Source: CALRGL01 sp964374035
Lineage (GTDB): Bacteria > Patescibacteriota > Patescibacteriia > UBA9934 > GWF2-40-263
Assembly (NCBI GenBank): GCA_964374035.1
Contig: CAYJWY010000002.1
Span: forward strand, 1-50,588
DNA length: 50,588 bases
Direction: 5' to 3'
Both the position numbers and the translations under genes were made by a program. This document shows positions 49,076 through 50,588 of this stretch, in pieces. How positions within the stretch are numbered: the stretch's first letter is position 1; every line of letters starts with the position of its first letter. The notes below the pieces were generated by a model. The model searched no databases. It was not told where the DNA came from and worked only from the letters and a program-made list of their open reading frames with translations.

Positions 49076-50518
49076 TTAGTCACGACGAGGGAAAAGCGGC
49101 TCGCCTGTTTGTATGATTGTACCATAGCGTCGCAGAATTTCCTCGGCTGTTTGTGGAATGATTGGTCTAAGCGATCGGCCGACAAAACGGATCATTTCTG
49201 CGAGTTCTGAGAGAACAGCTTTTGCGCCCACCTCGTCTTCCTTCACGAGTTTGAACGGTGCTTTCTTGTCGACAAGATCATTCGCGCGCGCGACGACCTC
49301 GAACACCTCGTCGACATACGCACGCAAATCGTAGTTGTGCATGTGGTTTTCCATGCGTTGTTCCTTCTCGCTCCAATCGATCTCGAATGCATCGAGACTT
49401 CCCGCAAAGTACTTCACCGACATCGCGGCGACGCGACTCACAAGATTACCAAGTTGGTTCGCGAGTTCCGCGAAGCGTTCTTCCATGCGTGTGTTTGAAA
49501 AGTCCCCGTCACCATGCGAAGGAATCTCGCGCAAGAAAAAGTAACGCACCGCATCAACGCCGTATTCTGAGACGAGGTCTTTTGGGTGAATGACGTTACC
49601 AAGAGACTTGGACATCTTCTCCCCTTCGACGGTGATATAGCCGTGAACGAAAAGCTCGTGCGGCAGTGGGACACCTGCGGACAACAACATCGCGGGCCAA
49701 TAGACGGCGTGGAAACGTATGATTCCTTTGCCGATGACGTGGGCGCGTGTGTCGTTGTCAACCCAAAACTTTTTGTAGAGTTCCGAGTCGTCGGCATAAC
49801 CGAGTCCCGTGATGTAATTCGAAAGCGCATCGAACCAGACATACATCACTTGCGAGTCGTCACCGGGAACAGGAACGCCCCAATGCGCCGCGCGCTCTTG
49901 CGATCGTGAAATCGAAAAGTCCTCGAGTCCGCTTCGAACGAAACTAAGCACTTCGTTCTTGCGCGCCTCGGGAACGATGCGCAGTGTATCACTCTCAATG
50001 AGTTTCTCAAGCTGTGCTTGATAGTTTGATAATTTAAAAAAGTAATTTTTCTCCTCGATCGTCTCGAGTTGCGTCTTGTGCTCAGGACAAATACCATCGG
50101 GCACTTCCTTCGTCGTGTAAAACGATTCACACCCAACGCAGTACAATCCGCGATACGTCTTTTGATAAATATCCTCCGGCTTACACGCGACCCAAAGCTT
50201 CTGCGCGCCGCGCATGTGTCGCTCTTCGCGCGTGCGAATGAAGCCGTCAAACGAAACGTTCAGAACGTTCATCAAACGCTTGAACTCGTCGGTGTGTCGC
50301 AGTACAAACGCATCCACATCCTCCCCCGCTTCCTCAGCGGCCCGAACATTCTTCAGACTATTCTCGTCCGAGCCCGCAAGCATGTACACCTCATCGTTCC
50401 CGAGGCGACCTCGCGCATAACGCGTAATCGCATCCGTAAAAACATACTCCATGGCGTGGCCAATATGCGGATCGCCGTTGACGTACGGAATAGCATTGGT
50501 GATAAAAAATCGTTTCAT
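49076..50518 (-). CDS. metG: Methionyl-tRNA synthetase
   Basis: A 480-residue class I synthetase. HIGH is in PHIGHAMEYVFTD and KMSKS in EKMSKSLGNVI. The single-knuckle zinc insert has YCVGCESFY and GICPEH. The anticodon-binding helical domain covers about 355-480; the EMAP-like C-terminal domain of longer MetRS is absent. I chose ATG 50518 because the MKRFFITNAIPYVNGDP start is standard; the extra 21 codons upstream cross a G10 tract. It heads metG-cvpA-tatD. Confidence 0.95.
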   Translation of the reverse strand: MKRFFITNAIPYVNGDPHIGHAMEYVFTDAITRYARGRLGNDEVYMLAGSDENSLKNVRAAEEAGEDVDAFVLRHTDEFKRLMNVLNVSFDGFIRTREERHMRGAQKLWVACKPEDIYQKTYRGLYCVGCESFYTTKEVPDGICPEHKTQLETIEEKNYFFKLSNYQAQLEKLIESDTLRIVPEARKNEVLSFVRSGLEDFSISRSQERAAHWGVPVPGDDSQVMYVWFDALSNYITGLGYADDSELYKKFWVDNDTRAHVIGKGIIRFHAVYWPAMLLSAGVPLPHELFVHGYITVEGEKMSKSLGNVIHPKDLVSEYGVDAVRYFFLREIPSHGDGDFSNTRMEERFAELANQLGNLVSRVAAMSVKYFAGSLDAFEIDWSEKEQRMENHMHNYDLRAYVDEVFEVVARANDLVDKKAPFKLVKEDEVGAKAVLSELAEMIRFVGRSLRPIIPQTAEEILRRYGTIIQTGEPLFPRRD

Positions 50519-50536
50519 AACGGTCTGTTTTGCAGT

Positions 50537-50546
50537 GGGGGGGGGG
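50537..50546. repeat. G10 homopolymer upstream of metG
   Basis: Ten consecutive G residues followed by C, GGG, CTGA and GGGG. It lies 19 bp before the metG ATG, where a promoter would be expected. Length polymorphism or assembly error is possible. Confidence 0.85.
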
Positions 50547-50588
50547 CGGGCTGAGGGGTTATCGGACACTGAGAAACCCATACACCCC

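Overview
The window looks like a chromosome segment of a Candidate Phyla Radiation (Patescibacteria) bacterium, possibly of an ABY1/Uhrbacteria-like lineage (inference from gene content; there is no rRNA gene to place it). The signs are small tightly packed genes with 4-bp overlaps, short versions of conserved proteins (MscL, Fmt), many small membrane or secreted proteins of unknown function, a cell wall set (MreBCD, PBP2, FtsQ, Alr) without biosynthetic operons, and a PriA that has lost its ATPase motifs. TGA is used as a stop throughout, so this is not a lineage that has reassigned TGA.

Layout. 0.2-3.4 kb: GIY-YIG protein, SET-domain protein, small membrane protein, a 21-residue basic microprotein and an ABC-F ATPase. 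3.36-4.29 kb: a RAYT transposase between inverted 24-bp REP-like ends, inserted directly after the ABC-F stop. 4.3-11.7 kb: TrhO, then FecR-domain protein, CHASE2-adenylate cyclase, P-type ATPase and MscL. 11.7-16.1 kb (mostly minus): pseudouridine synthase and RlmN, DEAD-box helicase and a hypothetical, with a secreted protein between on plus. 16.2-18.5 kb: RskA-like membrane protein and secreted six-hairpin glycosidase, closed by a solo palindrome of the RAYT element. 18.6-24 kb (minus): one compact operon of secreted repeat protein, LigB-like protein, degenerate PriA, Def and Fmt. 24-26.6 kb: ClpB. 26.8-30.5 kb (plus): WecG-type glycosyltransferase, GltX, M23 peptidase, small membrane protein. 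30.7-31.0 kb: structured non-coding stretch. 31-35.3 kb (minus): GreA, LysS, cytidylyltransferase-like protein, Alr, FtsQ. 35.4-41.5 kb (minus): AsnRS-like synthetase with a possible leader peptide, then MrdA/MreD/MreC/MreB and DciA-like genes. 41.6-44.6 kb: UvrD helicase fused to an AddB-type nuclease. 44.6-47.6 kb: a GC-richer island of two divergent unknown genes. 47.7-50.5 kb (minus): MetG, CvpA-like protein, TatD.

A recurring architecture is a sigma70-type -10 box, often of extended TGnTAnnnT form, placed only 7-12 nt before the start codon with no Shine-Dalgarno sequence. This predicts leaderless or near-leaderless mRNAs for about a dozen transcription units. The two island genes instead have full -35/-10 promoters, untranslated leaders and strong AGGAG-type ribosome binding sites. 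The most interesting points are this contrast, the catalytically dead-looking PriA, the RAYT with its solo palindrome, several long perfect palindromes, the putative leaderless leader peptide before the AsnRS-like gene, and the two unknown island genes.
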